From Lysobacter sp. K5869 (GTDB lineage Bacteria > Pseudomonadota > Gammaproteobacteria > Xanthomonadales > Xanthomonadaceae): 64,000 bases of DNA. The notes under the pieces were generated by a model that saw only the letters and a list, made by a program, of their open reading frames with translations, made no database searches and was not told where the DNA came from. Below, in pieces: positions 36,128 through 44,460 of this stretch (its first letter is position 1; the number at the start of each line of letters is the position of its first letter). Both the position numbers and the translations under genes were made by a program. Where the stretch lies: positions 1,651,001-1,715,000 of the forward strand of contig NZ_CP072597.1 in the NCBI RefSeq assembly GCF_018847975.1, written 5' to 3'.

Positions 36128-37048
36128 ATGAATCTCAAGCAGGCCCTGCCGATCGCCGCGATCTCCGCGCTGATCGGCGCGCTCGCCGGCGGCGCCTACG
36201 TGCACCGCCGCGACCGCGCGGACATCGCGCCGCCGCAGCCCGTCGCAAGCGCCGAAAAACGCGCAGCCGTGCACGCGGACGACGGCCCGCCCGCATCGCC
36301 CTATCCGCAATACCTATCGCTCGGCGGCGCCGCGCCGGTGAGCTTCGAATCCTTGCGCCGCCGCGCCCAGCGCGATCCGGCGTTCCTGCAAGACCTGCTG
36401 CAGCGTTACGGCCAAGAAACCGCGCCCGACGCGCGCGGCGAACTGCTGGCGCTGTTGCACGCGGTCGGCGGCGAAGATGTGCTGCGTTACGCGCTGTCGC
36501 AAGCCGCCAGCACGCGCGCGCAGGACGAGCGCGTCGGGCTCGATCTGCTCGGCGGCTATTCGCTGGAGCGCGCCGAAGTGCGCGACACCTTGCTGGCCAA
36601 GTTGCGCGCCGGCGGCGAGCCGCAGCGCGAAGCCGAACTGATCCGCATGCTCACGCCCGCGGCGATGCCCGACGAGGACGCCGCGCCGGTGGTCGAACGC
36701 CTCGACGCGCTGGCCCGCGACAGCGACGCGGAAGTGCGCGGCGAAGCGATCGCGCAACTGGCGCAGTGGGCCGAACCCGCGCAAGCCGAGGAAGCGCTGC
36801 ATCGCGCGCTGCTCGATCCCGCAGCCGCGGTGCGCGGCAAGGCGATCGTCGCGGTGTCCGGCTCGCACGCGCGCAGCGCGCGGCTCAAGGACGCGTTGCT
36901 CGTCATCGCCGCCGATCCGTCCAGCAGCGCCGCCGACCGCGGCGCGGCGGCGATGGCGCTGCAGGACTTCCGCCTCAACCGCGCCGAGTACGCGATCTGG
37001 AAACGCGCCCAGGCCCAGGCCGACGCCGAGAGCGGGGAGGGCGGCTGA
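36128..37048 (+). CDS. HEAT-repeat protein with N-terminal membrane anchor
   Basis: 306 residues. A signal-anchor helix (ALPIAAISALIGALAGGAYV) starts the protein. HEAT-like helical pairs fill about 75-300: SFESLRRRAQRDPAFLQDLL, AEVRGEAIAQLAQWAEPAQ, then AAVRGKAIVAVSGSHARSAR and GAAAMALQDFRLNRAEYAIW. Likely a periplasmic scaffold tethered to the inner membrane; partner unknown. Several Lysobacter genomes place HEAT proteins near secreted enzymes, but no link is shown here. Confidence 0.7.
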   Translation: MNLKQALPIAAISALIGALAGGAYVHRRDRADIAPPQPVASAEKRAAVHADDGPPASPYPQYLSLGGAAPVSFESLRRRAQRDPAFLQDLLQRYGQETAPDARGELLALLHAVGGEDVLRYALSQAASTRAQDERVGLDLLGGYSLERAEVRDTLLAKLRAGGEPQREAELIRMLTPAAMPDEDAAPVVERLDALARDSDAEVRGEAIAQLAQWAEPAQAEEALHRALLDPAAAVRGKAIVAVSGSHARSARLKDALLVIAADPSSSAADRGAAAMALQDFRLNRAEYAIWKRAQAQADAESGEGG

Positions 37049-37290
37049 GCCGCCCGCCGCGCCATTCGCGCGCGAATGGGCGCGGGTCGCAGCCCGGACG
37101 TGATGGTGGGCCGGTTCAGCGGCGAAGGTCGGAACGGGGCGTTGCTGAACGGGGTCGGCCGATTCGGCTAATGCCAAAAGCCATCAAAATCAATAGGCTA
37201 GTGAGCCGTTGGCTCGGTCCGGTGGCCCCTACTGGGTGCTCCGGGGCCGTTCGGGTGGCCCGCCCGGATGAATTTCATGTCCGCGACCAA
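37049..37290. other. Intergenic DNA upstream of the cold-shock promoter
   Basis: No gene was recognised in this part of the 430-base gap. A GTCCGC...GCGGAC stem (37279-37284 with 37303-37308) overlaps the promoter at 37291. Confidence 0.4.
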
Positions 37291-37319
37291 TTGATTTTCG
37301 TTGCGGACGCCACTACGGT
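37291..37319 (+). promoter_or_regulatory. Probable promoter and long leader of the cold-shock gene
   Basis: TTGATT (37291-37296), a 17-base spacer and TACGGT (37314-37319) make a plausible sigma-70 promoter. Transcription near 37326 would give a leader of about 150 bases before the ATG at 37479, close to the long, structured leader of CspA-type mRNAs. GGTCACCGTAGGTCGTGACC in the leader forms a hairpin. Confidence 0.5.
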
Positions 37320-37478
37320 GTGCGTGCTGAGTTAGTCAAGGGTCACCGTAGGTCGTGACCCGATGCCGTAGATCGTCGATCCACAGATCCACTCCATCGT
37401 TCCACGCTTCCTCCTTGCGACCAGCTCCAACGCCGCGAAAGCGGTACTTCAACGTTATGTTTCAAGGAGTTAGCAAAA

Positions 37479-37688
37479 ATGTCCGAACGTGAGAACGGCA
37501 CCGTCAAGTGGTTCAACGACGCTAAGGGCTTCGGCTTCATCTCCCGCGAGAGCGGCGACGACGTGTTCGTCCACTTCCGCGCGATCCTGGGCAACGGCTT
37601 CAAGAGCCTCCAGGAAGGCCAGAAGGTCTCCTTCGTTGTGACCCAGGGCCAGAAGGGCCTGCAGGCCGACCAGGTCCAGCCGCTCTAA
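37479..37688 (+). CDS. Cold-shock protein (CspA family)
   Basis: 69 residues, the normal CSD length. RNP1 (KGFGFIS) and RNP2 (DVFVHF) are intact, preceded by GTVKWFNDA; the end LQADQVQPL is standard. It binds single-stranded RNA/DNA and melts mRNA structure. AAGGAG (37464-37469) lies nine bases before the ATG. A terminator follows at 37741. The long leader suggests cold-dependent or post-transcriptional control. Confidence 0.97.
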   Translation: MSERENGTVKWFNDAKGFGFISRESGDDVFVHFRAILGNGFKSLQEGQKVSFVVTQGQKGLQADQVQPL

Positions 37689-37740
37689 GCAGCTGCCGAC
37701 CGGCGATCTGAGGCGGTTCGCCCGCCTAAGGTACATAGAG

Positions 37741-37766
37741 AAGCCCGGCGCAAGCCGGGCTTTTCT
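37741..37766 (+). terminator. Intrinsic terminator of the cold-shock gene
   Basis: AAGCCCGGC-GCAA-GCCGGGCTT followed by TTCTTTT, 50 bases after the cold-shock stop codon. Confidence 0.9.
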
Positions 37767-37853
37767 TTTGCCCGGCGTTTTCGTTCGCGCGGCGCCGGCC
37801 CGCCGCGTTGCCGGCGGTTCGCGTACTTTCCTTTGCCGCGGCCCGGCGCGACC

Positions 37854-38429
37854 ATGAGCGCCTCTCCCCCGCGAGCGCGCGCCATGCTCCCCGACAACGA
37901 GTCCGACTACGAGGAAGACGGCTACGACTTCTCCGCCGACGACGGCGAGGACCTCGACGACGAAGCCCTGGTCTGGCAGTTGCTGCTGCTGATCAACCCC
38001 GGCGACGAAGACACCGCGCTGCAACAGTTCGCCCGCTACCGCGAGGCGCGCGAGGAAAGCGGCGACGACCGCGAGCCGGTCGAGACCGTGCAGGAAACCA
38101 TCGACTGGACTTCGGGCTTCTACGTCGATTGGAAAGACACCGCCAGCTTCGTCGACGTGCTCGACCAGCTCGCCGCGCGCTGGAACCTGCGCATCGACTG
38201 GGGCGTGGAAGATCCCTCCGACGACGATTTCCTCGACGGCGTCGACGTGCCCGAACTGATGTCCATCGCCTACGACCGGCTGCGCGAGCACGGCTATACG
38301 CTGTGGAACTACGACACCGGCGGCGATGCCTACGGCGGTTGGATCGCGCTGCGCCGCGACGACGAGAACATGAAGACGGTGGCGACGGGCTTGGGGATCG
38401 ACGTGCAGCCGGCCAACGAAGCGTTCTGA
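37854..38429 (+). CDS. DUF6630-like acidic protein
   Basis: 191 residues from ATG 37854 (MSASPPRARAMLPDNESDYE); a start at 37884 would also work and drops only the non-acidic lead. The protein is strongly acidic. VWQLLLLINPGDEDTALQQF, YREAREESGDDREPVETVQE, TIDWTSGFYVDWKDTASFVD and YTLWNYDTGGDAYGGWIALR are the conserved parts of the DUF6630 family. Cytosolic, role unknown; some neighbours elsewhere suggest a link to immunity-like proteins, which is inference. Confidence 0.75.
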   Translation: MSASPPRARAMLPDNESDYEEDGYDFSADDGEDLDDEALVWQLLLLINPGDEDTALQQFARYREAREESGDDREPVETVQETIDWTSGFYVDWKDTASFVDVLDQLAARWNLRIDWGVEDPSDDDFLDGVDVPELMSIAYDRLREHGYTLWNYDTGGDAYGGWIALRRDDENMKTVATGLGIDVQPANEAF

Positions 38430-38499
38430 GGCGGTGCGAACCCGGCCCGGGGCATCGGGCGCGAATGCCCGATGCGTTGCGCCCGAACCCGGCCGCGCC

Positions 38500-39492
38500 T
38501 CAATGCTTGCAGAACGCCGCCACCCGCGGATGGCGCTGCTCGAACGTACCGAGCTTGCCGAACAAGCCGTCGAAGTAGCCGACCGCGATCGCCACGACCT
38601 TGCGCAGCTTGTGCTGCTCGCACACCAGCACGCAGGCGACCTGGTGCAAGGTCAGCAATTCGATCAGCCAGTGGATCGACCAGCGCGAGGCGTTGGAGCG
38701 CAGCGCGTGCACCGCGTTGCGCGAGGCGTAGTAGCGCCGCCACGCGACGTGATTGCTGGTCGAGAAGATCCCGCGCTTGACGTATTGGCCGACCTGCTGG
38801 CGCATCTCCACTTCGGTATTGACCAGCACCAGCACGCCGTTGCGGGTCGCGCGCATGCCGTACTCGATGTCGACGTACTCGATGAAGTAGTCCTCGCGGA
38901 ACTCGCCGATGCGGTCGAAGGCCGCGGCCGAGACCGCCGAGCCGGACGAGATCACGAACAAGGTCGGCACCAGGCCTTCGCTGCGCTCGTCGATGCGCTC
39001 GGGCTTGGGCAGGCGCGCCTCGGGCGAAAACACCGGCAGATAGCGGCCCAGATTCACCTCGAACACCTTGGGCCCGATGATGAAGGCATCGCGATCGGCG
39101 CGCGCGCAGGCGCGCATCATGCCGGCGAAGAACTCCGCGCCGAGCTGCGAATCCTGGTCGAGCAGGAACACCACGCGGCGGCCGGCGCCGAACAGCGCGC
39201 GCGCGCCGACGTTGTAGGCGCCGGAGATGCCGCCGCGGTTGGCGTTGTGGATCACCTCGATCCCGTTCGCGCGCAGCCGCGCATGCAGTGCGGCGTCGGC
39301 ACGCGGCGAGTTGTCCACCGCGATCAGATGGCGGCAGGCGGCGCGCACGCGTTCGAGATGGTCGACGTGTTCGGGCTGCGGTTGCCACAGCACCACGACC
39401 GCGCCGAACGCGTCGGGATCGGACGGCGCGGCGGCGGCCGTGGCGTTGGGTTCGGCATGGATTTCCGGTTCGGACACGTGAGCCTCGTTCAT
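38500..39492 (-). CDS. Family 2 glycosyltransferase, RhlC-like rhamnosyltransferase
   Basis: 330 residues. AVVVLWQPQPEHVDHLERV, LIAVDNSPRADAALHARLRA, GIEVIHNANRGGISGAYNVG, LLDQDSQLG (DQD at 112-114, metal/nucleotide binding), IIGPKVFEV, VISSGSAVS and FIEYVDIEYGMRA follow the GT2 rhamnosyltransferase layout and recall RhlC, which adds the second rhamnose of rhamnolipid. The C-terminus includes the usual membrane-associating helix (LIELLTLHQVACVLVCEQHK). Start ATG 39492 overlaps the stop of the upstream acyltransferase gene by four bases. The two probably build one acylated glycoside. RhlC likeness is from memory of the sequence. Confidence 0.8.
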   Translation of the reverse strand: MNEAHVSEPEIHAEPNATAAAAPSDPDAFGAVVVLWQPQPEHVDHLERVRAACRHLIAVDNSPRADAALHARLRANGIEVIHNANRGGISGAYNVGARALFGAGRRVVFLLDQDSQLGAEFFAGMMRACARADRDAFIIGPKVFEVNLGRYLPVFSPEARLPKPERIDERSEGLVPTLFVISSGSAVSAAAFDRIGEFREDYFIEYVDIEYGMRATRNGVLVLVNTEVEMRQQVGQYVKRGIFSTSNHVAWRRYYASRNAVHALRSNASRWSIHWLIELLTLHQVACVLVCEQHKLRKVVAIAVGYFDGLFGKLGTFEQRHPRVAAFCKH

Positions 39493-40814
39493 GCCGCTTC
39501 CCGCAAGGGCTGGTCTGCGGCCGGCGCGTGCGAGCGCTCGCGCAGCAAGCCCATGGCGATCTCGCGGATGCGCTCGACTTGCGCGCGCGACAGCGAGGCG
39601 GTGTCGCAGGTGAACACGAAGTCCAGTTCGCCCGCGTAGCCCGAGCTCAGGATCGCCGTGGTGCTGCGCCAAGGCAGGCGCGCGGTCGGGCTGTAGACGG
39701 TTTCCACGCGGAAGCCGGGATAGTCCTGCGGGATGTCGATGCGGCCGATATTGGAGATGGTGGTGTCGAACTTGTCGAGATCGGAGCGGCGCTCGGCGAC
39801 GAACTGGCCGAAGATCGAATGCATCATCTCCAGGCCGATGAAGTATTCGTGCACGTTGCGGCTGATCCGCTCGACCTTCTGATTCAGCCGGCCTTTGAAC
39901 GCGCGCGCCTGTTCCCAATACGCGGCGTCGTCCACGCGTTCGGGCGGAAGATCGGTGTCGAGCGGGACGATGGTGCCCGGCGCCGCGGCGAACAGCTGGT
40001 CGGGCCGGATCAGGGTGAGGAATTTGCGGATGTCCACCGGCGAGAAGATCTTGCCGTTGGCCGCGGCGCCCTTGACCGTGCGGAACGCCAGCGAGAACGC
40101 CACGCTCATCGCGGCGAACACGGTCACGCCCTCGGCCTTGGCGCGCGCGGCCAGCGCGGCGGTGTCCTCGCGCGAGAGCTTCCAGTGCAGGACGAAGAAC
40201 TCGCCTTGCGGCACCGGCTTGCGCTTGCGCCGCAGGCTGAAGAACAAGCGGAACGCCAGCGCCTTCCACGCCGCGCTGCGGCGCACGCGGCGGTCGCTCA
40301 GCACGTCCGGCGGCAGGATGTCGTCGAGCGCGTTGAAGCCGGTGTGGTGGCCGATGTCGAGCGTCGGGTCGCCGCACAGGGCGAAGATTTCGCGCAGCAA
40401 AGTGAGCATCGACATGCCGTCGCAGATCACGTGATGGCAGGCGATCAGCAGTTCGCCGACCTCGCCTTGCGCGTCGCGGCCGCGCACCCAGGTCAGCCGC
40501 ATCAGCGGCGCGCGCGTGGTGTCGAAACGGGTTTCGCGTTCGATGTGCGACTGGCGCTGCCATTCTTCGGCGTCGACGCGCTCGGCGATGCGCAGCGGGA
40601 TCGGCAGCGGATGCGCTTCCAGGATCACGCTCGGCGGGTCGCCGTCCTCGATCGAGCAGCGCAGCATCGGGTGCTTGCGCTGCACCCGCGCGAGCGCGTC
40701 GCGCAGGCGCTGCTCGTCGAGCGCGCCGCGTACGCGCGCGGCCTGGACGATGGTGAAGGTGGCGTCGCGATCCACGTACATGACGCGTTCGCACAGCATC
40801 ATTTTGCGTTTCAT
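39489..40814 (-). CDS. Condensation-domain (HHxxxDG) acyltransferase
   Basis: 441 residues. ACHHVICDGMSM carries the HHxxxDG catalytic motif (127-133) of condensation and PapA-type acyltransferases; a later TTISNIGRIDIP resembles the conserved second-half motif. The N-terminal Chloramphenicol-acetyltransferase-like half has KHPMLRCSIEDGDPPSVILE. There are no carrier-protein domains, so it is a stand-alone O- or N-acyltransferase. It is the first gene of an operon with the RhlC-like glycosyltransferase (four-base overlap). A glycolipid or acyl-sugar product is inferred. Confidence 0.85.
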   Translation of the reverse strand: MKRKMMLCERVMYVDRDATFTIVQAARVRGALDEQRLRDALARVQRKHPMLRCSIEDGDPPSVILEAHPLPIPLRIAERVDAEEWQRQSHIERETRFDTTRAPLMRLTWVRGRDAQGEVGELLIACHHVICDGMSMLTLLREIFALCGDPTLDIGHHTGFNALDDILPPDVLSDRRVRRSAAWKALAFRLFFSLRRKRKPVPQGEFFVLHWKLSREDTAALAARAKAEGVTVFAAMSVAFSLAFRTVKGAAANGKIFSPVDIRKFLTLIRPDQLFAAAPGTIVPLDTDLPPERVDDAAYWEQARAFKGRLNQKVERISRNVHEYFIGLEMMHSIFGQFVAERRSDLDKFDTTISNIGRIDIPQDYPGFRVETVYSPTARLPWRSTTAILSSGYAGELDFVFTCDTASLSRAQVERIREIAMGLLRERSHAPAADQPLREAA

Positions 40815-40867
40815 CGGAGGGCTCGTGTGGGGAGGTAGAAGCGTCGCGGGGTGGGGCCCTCACCCCG

Positions 40868-40895
40868 ACCCCTCTCCCGCGAACGGGAGAGGGGT
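40868..40895. repeat. CCCCTCTCCCG-type palindrome
   Basis: ACCCCTCTCCCG (40868-40879) pairs exactly with CGGGAGAGGGGT (40884-40895). It is a widespread intergenic palindrome and lies between the stop of the amidase gene at 40906 and the start of the acyltransferase gene (both minus strand); it may stop read-through. Confidence 0.75.
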
Positions 40896-40905
40896 CTTGG
40901 AACGA

Positions 40906-42513
40906 TCAGCAATCGGGAATGACGTTGCCGCTGTTGTCGCGCGCCTCGTCGTTGCCCCAGCGGCTGAGGTAATAGGCCGAGACCCAGGCGCCGGCCGGGC
41001 CGACGTCGAGATCGGTCTTGAGCCAGTAGTGGTTGTAGGAACTGCCCGAACGCACTTCCTCGCCCCAGGCCTTGCAGTAAACGTAGTTGGTGCCCTGGTT
41101 CAAGGTGCCGACCGGGGTCAGCGTCGACGGCCACTTGTAGCCGGTGGCGTTGGCGAAGGTGTCGACCCAGTACTTGCCCGGCGGATTCGGATTGCCGCCG
41201 CCGCCGTTGATCAGCGTGTAGTAGTTCGACCACGGGAAATACTTGCCGGGGTCGTAGCGGTTCTCGTTGCCCGAGAGCATGCCGTGACCCTTCACCCGCA
41301 CGCTGTCGGGAACCAGATGGAAGGTGTCGTAGCCCGGGCCGTTCCAGGCGCTGGCGCAGTTGACGCCGCGGCGCGCGCAGATGCTCTTGGTCAGCCGCGC
41401 GGAGGCGTTGACCATCGCCGAGGACCAGTTGCCGGCGTCGGCGGCGCGGCCGTCGTGCTCGATGCCGATGGTGTAGTAGTTATGGTTCTTCGCATGCCAG
41501 GCCTGATGGTATTCGCGCACCATCTGGGTGATCTGGCCGTCGGACTTGCGGATCAGATAATGCGCCGAGACCTGCGCGCTGGGATTTTGGAACCACGAGA
41601 TGGAGCCGGCGTAGGAGCCTTCCATCGTGTGCATGATCACCGCGCTCATCTGATTGGAGGCGGTGCTGTAGTTGCTGGAACTGGCCGGGTTCCAGATCGC
41701 CTCGCCGAAATCGACCGCAGCGAGGCCGACGTTGGTGGACGGCGCGGCGGCGCGGGCGAGGTCGCCGCTCAGCGCGGGATTGGCGCGCACGCTGTCGTCG
41801 GCGGCGTTCATCAGCAGCGTCGGCGCGCGCAGTTTCTGCAACTGCCCGGCATCGAAGGCGCGTTCGAGCTTGAGCGCTTGCGCCGGGATTTTGACGCCTT
41901 GCGCGTCCACGCCGTGCTGCAGGGTCTGCAGCACGCCGTAAGCGAAGCTCTGCCGCGCGTAATCGGCGATGCCGCCGTTGCTGGCGCCGTAGCCGGCGTA
42001 GCGCGCGAGCACCGGCGCCATGTCTTCCGGCGCGGCGAGCGCGCGGCTGCGCTTATCGGTCTGGCCCGCGGCGAGCGCGCGGTCGAGCAGCGCGGCGGCG
42101 GCGAGGATGTTGCTTTCCGGATCGTCGATCACTTGCTTGGCGGTGCGCCCGATGAGGCGCGCGCCGTCGCCGACTTGATCGGCGAAACCGCCGCCGTGGT
42201 AGAGGCCCATGACGCCGTAAGAACGCGGCATGTGCAGGTCGCGCGGGTTCTGCGCCGCTTCGGGGCGCACGTGGACCCAGTTGGTTTCGCTGTAGGCGAT
42301 GGCTTCCAGCGCGCCGGCCGGAAGATTGGGATAGCGCGCGTAGGCGCGGCGGAAATACTCGGGATAGGCCGCGCGCGCGACTTGCGCGGCGACCAGCGCG
42401 TTGCCGCGGTCCAGTTCCAGGCGCAGCGCGGCGGCATCGGGCGCGGCGGCGGCGCTGAGCGAGCCCAACAACAAGACGCCGCCGAGGGCCGCGGCGAGGG
42501 TGTGCGAATGCAT
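40906..42513 (-). CDS. Second secreted N-acetylmuramoyl-L-alanine amidase, with SH3-like C-terminus
   Basis: 535 residues. A signal peptide ends at SAAAA. The helical lysozyme-like N-terminal domain is the same type as in the 30503 amidase (AYARYPNLPAGALEAIAYSE, YGVMGLYHGGGFADQVGDGA). The amidase_2 domain shows His295 in HTMEGSYAGS, IEHDG, KGHGML and the family motif YDPGKYFPW. The C-terminus differs: residues about 450-535 are an SH3-like module (NYVYCKAWGEEVRSGSSYNH, AYYLSRWGNDEARD). So the two amidases share a chassis but differ in the final domain. Confidence 0.9.
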   Translation of the reverse strand: MHSHTLAAALGGVLLLGSLSAAAAPDAAALRLELDRGNALVAAQVARAAYPEYFRRAYARYPNLPAGALEAIAYSETNWVHVRPEAAQNPRDLHMPRSYGVMGLYHGGGFADQVGDGARLIGRTAKQVIDDPESNILAAAALLDRALAAGQTDKRSRALAAPEDMAPVLARYAGYGASNGGIADYARQSFAYGVLQTLQHGVDAQGVKIPAQALKLERAFDAGQLQKLRAPTLLMNAADDSVRANPALSGDLARAAAPSTNVGLAAVDFGEAIWNPASSSNYSTASNQMSAVIMHTMEGSYAGSISWFQNPSAQVSAHYLIRKSDGQITQMVREYHQAWHAKNHNYYTIGIEHDGRAADAGNWSSAMVNASARLTKSICARRGVNCASAWNGPGYDTFHLVPDSVRVKGHGMLSGNENRYDPGKYFPWSNYYTLINGGGGNPNPPGKYWVDTFANATGYKWPSTLTPVGTLNQGTNYVYCKAWGEEVRSGSSYNHYWLKTDLDVGPAGAWVSAYYLSRWGNDEARDNSGNVIPDC

Positions 42514-42814
42514 CGGACGATCTCCTTCGGACGCGGCCGCGAACGGTCGCGTGTTGGCATGGCAAGCATGGATCCCGTAGGTTCATTGTCTTGAGCGGGC
42601 ACGCGCGTTACGTGATCGCTTGCCGGAAACGGCCGCGAGATGACAGGTCGATCTGTGCCCGCGTTTCCATATCCGGCGTTTGATCTGCGGCACGGTTGCT
42701 GATTCACGCTGGTGAACGCGCGAATGAGGCTTTGGTCGCGGCGGCCGCGTCTGCGCACGCGGCGATGCGGACGGTGGCGCGCGCAACGCGATGTGGTGTA
42801 GCCGCGCACGCGAA
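42514..42814. other. Intergenic region, no gene recognised
   Basis: About 300 bases upstream of the amidase gene (minus), so its promoter should lie here. The frames that remain open are GC-composition artefacts. No operator or clear boxes were identified. Confidence 0.35.
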
Positions 42815-42847
42815 AACGCCGCCGCTGTTGCGAACAGCGACGGCGTT
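42815..42847 (-). terminator. Intrinsic terminator of the MFS gene
   Basis: Read on the minus strand: AACGCCGTCGCTGTT-CGC-AACAGCGGCGGCGTTTTCG. The stem is long with two mismatches, followed by a short T-run, 30 bases past the MFS stop. Confidence 0.75.
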
Positions 42848-42876
42848 GCGGTATCAGCGGGAGCGACGCGCCGGGT

Positions 42877-44157
42877 TTACCAGGTGTCTTCGAGATAACG
42901 CGGCTTGCACGCCAGACGGCCGCCGACGATCAGCACGAGCAGACACGCGCCGAGCATCGCGAACGGCCACACCCAGCCGTGGCTGCGTTCGTGCAGCCAA
43001 CCGAACAGCAGCGGGCCGGCGCAGCTCAAGGTGTAGCCCAGGCCTTGCATGAAGCCCGACAGCGCGGCCGAACCGGCCGGGGTGCGGGTGCGCAGGTTGA
43101 TGAGGGTCAGCGCCAGCGGGAACGTGCTCGGGCCCAGGCCGATCAGCGCCACCCACAGGAAAGTGCCGTGCATCGGCGCCAGCAGCAGGCCGGCGAAGCC
43201 GCCCAGATACGAGAGCACGCAGGCCAGCACGATCGGGAACGGATTGGCGATGCGCACCGCCAGCGCCGGCATGGTCAGCGCGCTGATCATGCCGAGCGTG
43301 GAGAACAGCGCCACCATCGCGCCGCCGAGCGCGGGGCTGCCGCCGGCTTCGACCAGCAGCTTGGGCAGCCAGGTGAACATCGAATAGGTCACCAGCGAAG
43401 TCATGCCGAACATCAGCGTCATGCCCCAGGCCACCGGCGAGCGCCACACCTTGCCGCGCGCGGCGGGCGCGGCCGCGGTCGCCAGTTCGGGCGCTTCGTC
43501 GTCGGCGGACACGGCGCGGTCGTGCGTGCGCGCGAGTTCGCGCGCCTGCGAGGAGCGGCCGCGCGCTTCCATCCACAGCACGCTGATCCACGGCAGCGCC
43601 GCGGCCGCGGCCACCAGCGACCACGAGGCCAGCGACACGCGCCAGCCCGCGGCTTGCGCCAGCGGCACCGCGCTCAACGCGGGCAGGATGGTGCCGAGCT
43701 GCAACACGGTGATGTAGGCGGTGCTGACCGTGCCGACGCGGTCGCCGAAGTAACGCTTCACCAGCGGCGGCAACACCACGTTGCCGACGCCCATGCCGGC
43801 CAGCGCGACCGCGTTGGCGGCGAGCAACTGCCAGGTGTCGCCGACGAAGCCGCGCGCCAACAAACCCAGCGCGGCCACCGCCATCGCCAGCAGCGCCGCG
43901 CGTTCCAGGCCGATGCGATGGGCCAGCATCGGCGTGGCCACGCCGAACAGCGCGAACGCGGCGGTGGGCACCATGCCGAACACGCCGGTCATGGTCGCGC
44001 CGAACGCGAACTCGCGGCCGAGCGCGTCGAGCAGCGGCGTCAGCGAGGTCACCGCGGTGCGCAGCACGAAGGCGGACAGCACGATGCCGGCCAGCACCCA
44101 GGCGCGTCCCTGCCACAGCGGACGGACGGCGGAAACGGAGGCGGCGGTGGCGCTCAT
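42877..44157 (-). CDS. MFS transporter, CynX/NimT type
   Basis: 426 residues with twelve predicted helices in two bundles of six and a hydrophilic loop near 190-215. WVLAGIVLSAFVLRTAVTSL, TPLLDALGREFAFGATMTG, then GMGVGNVVLPPLVKRYFGDR and MTLMFGMTSLVTYSMFTWLP are characteristic of the CynX/NimT (cyanate/nitroimidazole) subfamily. LSGFMQGLGYTLSCAGPLLF is the usual late helix. It probably exports a small anion or drug; substrate not readable. A terminator follows. Confidence 0.9.
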   Translation of the reverse strand: MSATAASVSAVRPLWQGRAWVLAGIVLSAFVLRTAVTSLTPLLDALGREFAFGATMTGVFGMVPTAAFALFGVATPMLAHRIGLERAALLAMAVAALGLLARGFVGDTWQLLAANAVALAGMGVGNVVLPPLVKRYFGDRVGTVSTAYITVLQLGTILPALSAVPLAQAAGWRVSLASWSLVAAAAALPWISVLWMEARGRSSQARELARTHDRAVSADDEAPELATAAAPAARGKVWRSPVAWGMTLMFGMTSLVTYSMFTWLPKLLVEAGGSPALGGAMVALFSTLGMISALTMPALAVRIANPFPIVLACVLSYLGGFAGLLLAPMHGTFLWVALIGLGPSTFPLALTLINLRTRTPAGSAALSGFMQGLGYTLSCAGPLLFGWLHERSHGWVWPFAMLGACLLVLIVGGRLACKPRYLEDTW

Positions 44158-44460
44158 GGGAATGGCTTGATCGATGGTTGCGGATACGACGAACGGCGCG
44201 GCCGCAAGGCCGCGCAGGCGCGAAAGGCGTCGTTCGTTCGGCGCGCCGCGAGGCGCGCGGGCGGGGGGGGGGCGGCGGGGGAGAAGCTCGGATCACAGTG
44301 TGGACACTGCGCGCGACGTGCGCCAGCACCGGCGCGGCAACGGTCAGTTGCGGCAAAGTCGTCGTTGCGTTCCGGCGCCGCGGGCGGGCGCGGTGCGCGG
44401 GCCGGGCGCGCGCGGCGGCGAGCGGGCGCGGCGGCGAAGGCCGCGCCCGCTGCGGCGATG
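44158..44460. other. Intergenic region with a ten-G run
   Basis: 303 bases between the M48 stop and the MFS start, both minus strand. A homopolymer of ten G lies at 44263-44272. No gene was recognised. The run is far enough (about 100 bases) from the MFS start that it could influence its promoter spacing. Confidence 0.5.
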
